Positions 53,406 through 53,483 of a DNA stretch of 53,483 bases are shown piece by piece. The position numbers and the translations under genes are program-made. Position 1 is the stretch's first letter; every line of letters begins with the position of its first letter. The stretch comes from Nocardia higoensis NBRC 100133 (GTDB lineage: Bacteria > Actinomycetota > Actinomycetes > Mycobacteriales > Mycobacteriaceae). Where the stretch lies: assembly GCF_000308595.1 (NCBI RefSeq), contig NZ_BAGA01000123.1:1-53483 (forward strand), given 5' to 3'. The notes beneath the pieces were generated by a model that saw nothing but the letters and a program-made list of their open reading frames with translations, had not been told where the DNA came from and did not search any database.

Positions 53406-53483
53406 TCACGGCAGCGCCCGGACGGGCTCGTCGCCGGGGGTGCGCCCGGCCCGGCAGCGGCGCGCCGCGGCACCGAGATCGGT
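53406..53483 (-). CDS. egtA: Probable C-terminal end of glutamate-cysteine ligase EgtA (partial)
   Basis: The last 25 codons of a leftward frame entering from the right edge, ending L-G-A-A-A-R-R-C-R-A-G-R-T-P-G-D-E-P with stop TGA at 53406-53408. The R-C-R-A-G-R-T-P-G-D-E pattern resembles EgtA ends, and egtA precedes egtB in M. tuberculosis. The gap to egtB is about 90 bp. Too short to be sure. Confidence 0.45.
   Translation of the reverse strand, partial: TDLGAAARRCRAGRTPGDEPVRALP

Overview
High-GC actinobacterial chromosome, most probably a Nocardia or close mycolic-acid relative (Corynebacteriales). The reasons are a mycothiol S-conjugate amidase, a mycobacterial-type ergothioneine operon, many GTG and leaderless starts, IdeR/DtxR-type iron boxes, and long runs that follow the gene order I remember from Mycobacterium tuberculosis. 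Gene order comparisons are from memory, not from a search.

Layout. 1-10.3 kb is a conserved block in the order of Rv1084-Rv1072: DUF255 thioredoxin-fold protein, DinB-like protein, mca and its small membrane partner, DUF4307 protein, greA, metB, cbs, a secreted protein, a FadA-type thiolase and a Bax inhibitor-1 protein. pra, which I remember between metB and cbs, is absent. 10.4-22.5 kb is lineage-specific: an RsmC/RlmG-type rRNA methyltransferase, two lipoproteins, a small-membrane-protein pair, a GntR regulator with an MFS exporter, two beta-lactamase-fold hydrolases, a Ddn-like protein, a tRNA-Leu(UAA) of unusual shape, and two amino-acid/peptide transporters. 22.6-27.0 kb is again conserved (ppx/gppA, DUF501, ftsB-like, eno, lpqU).

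27.1-33.6 kb is the most interesting region. An IdeR-box-controlled run encodes a clavaminate synthase/VioC-like Fe(II)/2-oxoglutarate oxygenase, an SbnB-like dehydrogenase, a fold-type III PLP decarboxylase and an SbnA-like PLP synthase. A MATE exporter with its own IdeR-like box follows. This looks like an iron-regulated route from O-phosphoserine and glutamate to 2,3-diaminopropionate and a derived small amine or amino acid, possibly a metallophore. No NRPS or NIS synthetase is nearby. TerD, a PPOX protein, a Stealth-type sugar-phosphate transferase and an Rv0805-type cyclic nucleotide phosphodiesterase follow.

37.5-47.0 kb returns to conserved order (mazG, mfd, TetR, tRNA-Gln, glmU, prs), interrupted by a SRPBCC protein and a gamma-butyrolactone-receptor-like TetR. 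47-50 kb holds a small secreted protein, two Pro/Gly/Tyr-rich membrane paralogues and a DUF2461 protein. 50-53.5 kb is the ergothioneine operon egtB-C-D, read leftward, with the probable tail of egtA at the edge. egtE does not follow egtD.

Themes: low-molecular-weight thiol biology (mca, egt, cbs/metB, DinB-like protein), iron-responsive small-molecule synthesis, and probable TTA-codon marking of accessory genes, with the matching tRNA in the same window.
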